From assembly GCA_014238335.1 (NCBI GenBank), contig JABABI010000045.1, positions 1-40,694 of the forward strand: a stretch of 40,694 bases of DNA, written 5' to 3'. Of the stretch, positions 40,318 to 40,694 are shown one piece after another. The notes beneath the pieces are model-generated. The model did no database searches. It worked only from the letters and a program-made list of their open reading frames with translations, and had not been told where the DNA came from. The translations under genes were made by a program, and so were the position numbers. The first letter of the stretch is position 1, and each line of letters starts with the position of its first letter. Source of the DNA: Fuerstiella sp. (GTDB lineage: Bacteria > Planctomycetota > Planctomycetia > Planctomycetales > Planctomycetaceae).

Positions 40318-40694
40318 GCGGATGTCTCCGAATTACGCAACACGGCAGTTCGCACAGAAGGATGAACGGGCGCCGGTGCCATTATACCATAGTGAACACA
40401 TGCTGGCGCTGCGTTTTCAATTGTGTCTGGCCCCGGAGGGACCGCACCTTCAGTACGCCACGTGAAACGTGGCAACGATAGACCAAACGATAAGGCCCGG
40501 CCCATTAGCGGGCTCATCCCCGGGTGGCACATGAGGCTGCAAGCAACCGAGCCGCCCTGCGAGGCACCAGCTGCGTGCAAGCACACAACTTACTCGCTGA
40601 CCCTGATCGACGATGCGTTGGGCCGGCCGGGATTAAGATCACCGCGCATGACCCAAACACCTGATGTCCGCGACCCATAGTCCGAACTGCGCGA
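40318..40694. other. Upstream region of the kinase gene, window end
   Basis: About 380 bases with no convincing gene. It contains the kinase promoter candidate and a perfect seven-base hairpin gccacgt-gaa-acgtggc at 40457-40473. Further GC-rich short inverted repeats follow on the plus strand. It may include part of a structured RNA or the start of a gene beyond the window; I cannot tell which. Confidence 0.4.
40381..40389 (-). promoter_or_regulatory. Extended -10 promoter candidate for the kinase gene
   Basis: On the minus strand, TGG-TATAAT, a perfect -10 hexamer with the extended TGn, 64 bases before the TTG start at 40317. There is no good -35 match, which extended -10 promoters often lack. 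Confidence 0.45.

Noticed and set aside
40423..40680. 85-residue plus-strand frame at the right end
   Set aside because: No domain, unusual composition, and it spans the GC hairpins; not enough to call a gene.

Overview
This window reads as the chromosome of a planctomycete (Planctomycetota, probably Planctomycetales). The assignment rests on its gene families: a DUF1501 protein with a Tat-like leader, a secreted protein with two DUF1080 domains, two secreted BamB/PQQ-type beta-propellers, an FG-GAP/VCBS repeat protein, a receptor-like Ser/Thr kinase with TPRs, and many long non-coding gaps. Several starts are TTG or GTG. I see no prophage, insertion sequence, CRISPR array, rRNA or tRNA.

Layout. 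1-1.1 kb: a MEKHLA/PAS-like protein converges on a STAS protein, with a dispersed repeat between them. 1.1-2.5 kb: no intact gene, possibly the remains of a decayed one. 2.5-5.1 kb (minus strand): the core operon rpsB-tsf-pyrH. 5.8-6.7 kb: a STAS/anti-sigma-kinase pair of the partner-switching type. 7-9 kb: aspS converging on yacG. 9.2-14.8 kb: DUF1501 protein, PQQ-like propeller, FG-GAP protein and an MFS transporter. 15.4-17.9 kb: an extended SDR/reductase-like protein and a HemQ-type coproheme decarboxylase. 17.9-23 kb: DUF1080 lipoprotein, Gfo/Idh/MocA oxidoreductase, small membrane protein and a second PQQ-like propeller. 23.3-27.7 kb: translation and envelope housekeeping genes rpmE (zinc-free L31), prfA, prmC and murA. 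27.8-31.1 kb: a small secreted protein, a gap with another repeat copy and a C/G homopolymer block, then fabH-thiL. 31.3-34.8 kb (minus strand): an alpha/beta-hydrolase fused to an SGNH hydrolase, and a Dcm-like cytosine methyltransferase. 35-38.5 kb: a three-gene cluster of unknown function. It converges on a membrane Ser/Thr kinase with TPRs at 38.7-40.3 kb.

How the genes fit together. rpsB-tsf-pyrH and rpmE/prfA-prmC are standard translation neighbourhoods; PrmC methylates the GGQ glutamine of the release factor encoded just upstream. The STAS/HATPase pair should form a partner-switching regulator, but no sigma factor or phosphatase is adjacent. The secreted hydrolases, propellers, DUF1080 protein, oxidoreductase and transporter fit a polysaccharide- or sugar-scavenging lifestyle, though no complete pathway is visible here.

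Points most worth following up: a roughly 90-bp dispersed repeat present three times, always between genes; residues in AspRS that predict a non-discriminating enzyme; HemQ in a planctomycete; the unknown three-gene cluster ending in a BamE/SmpA-like motif; and the two-enzyme esterase fusion.
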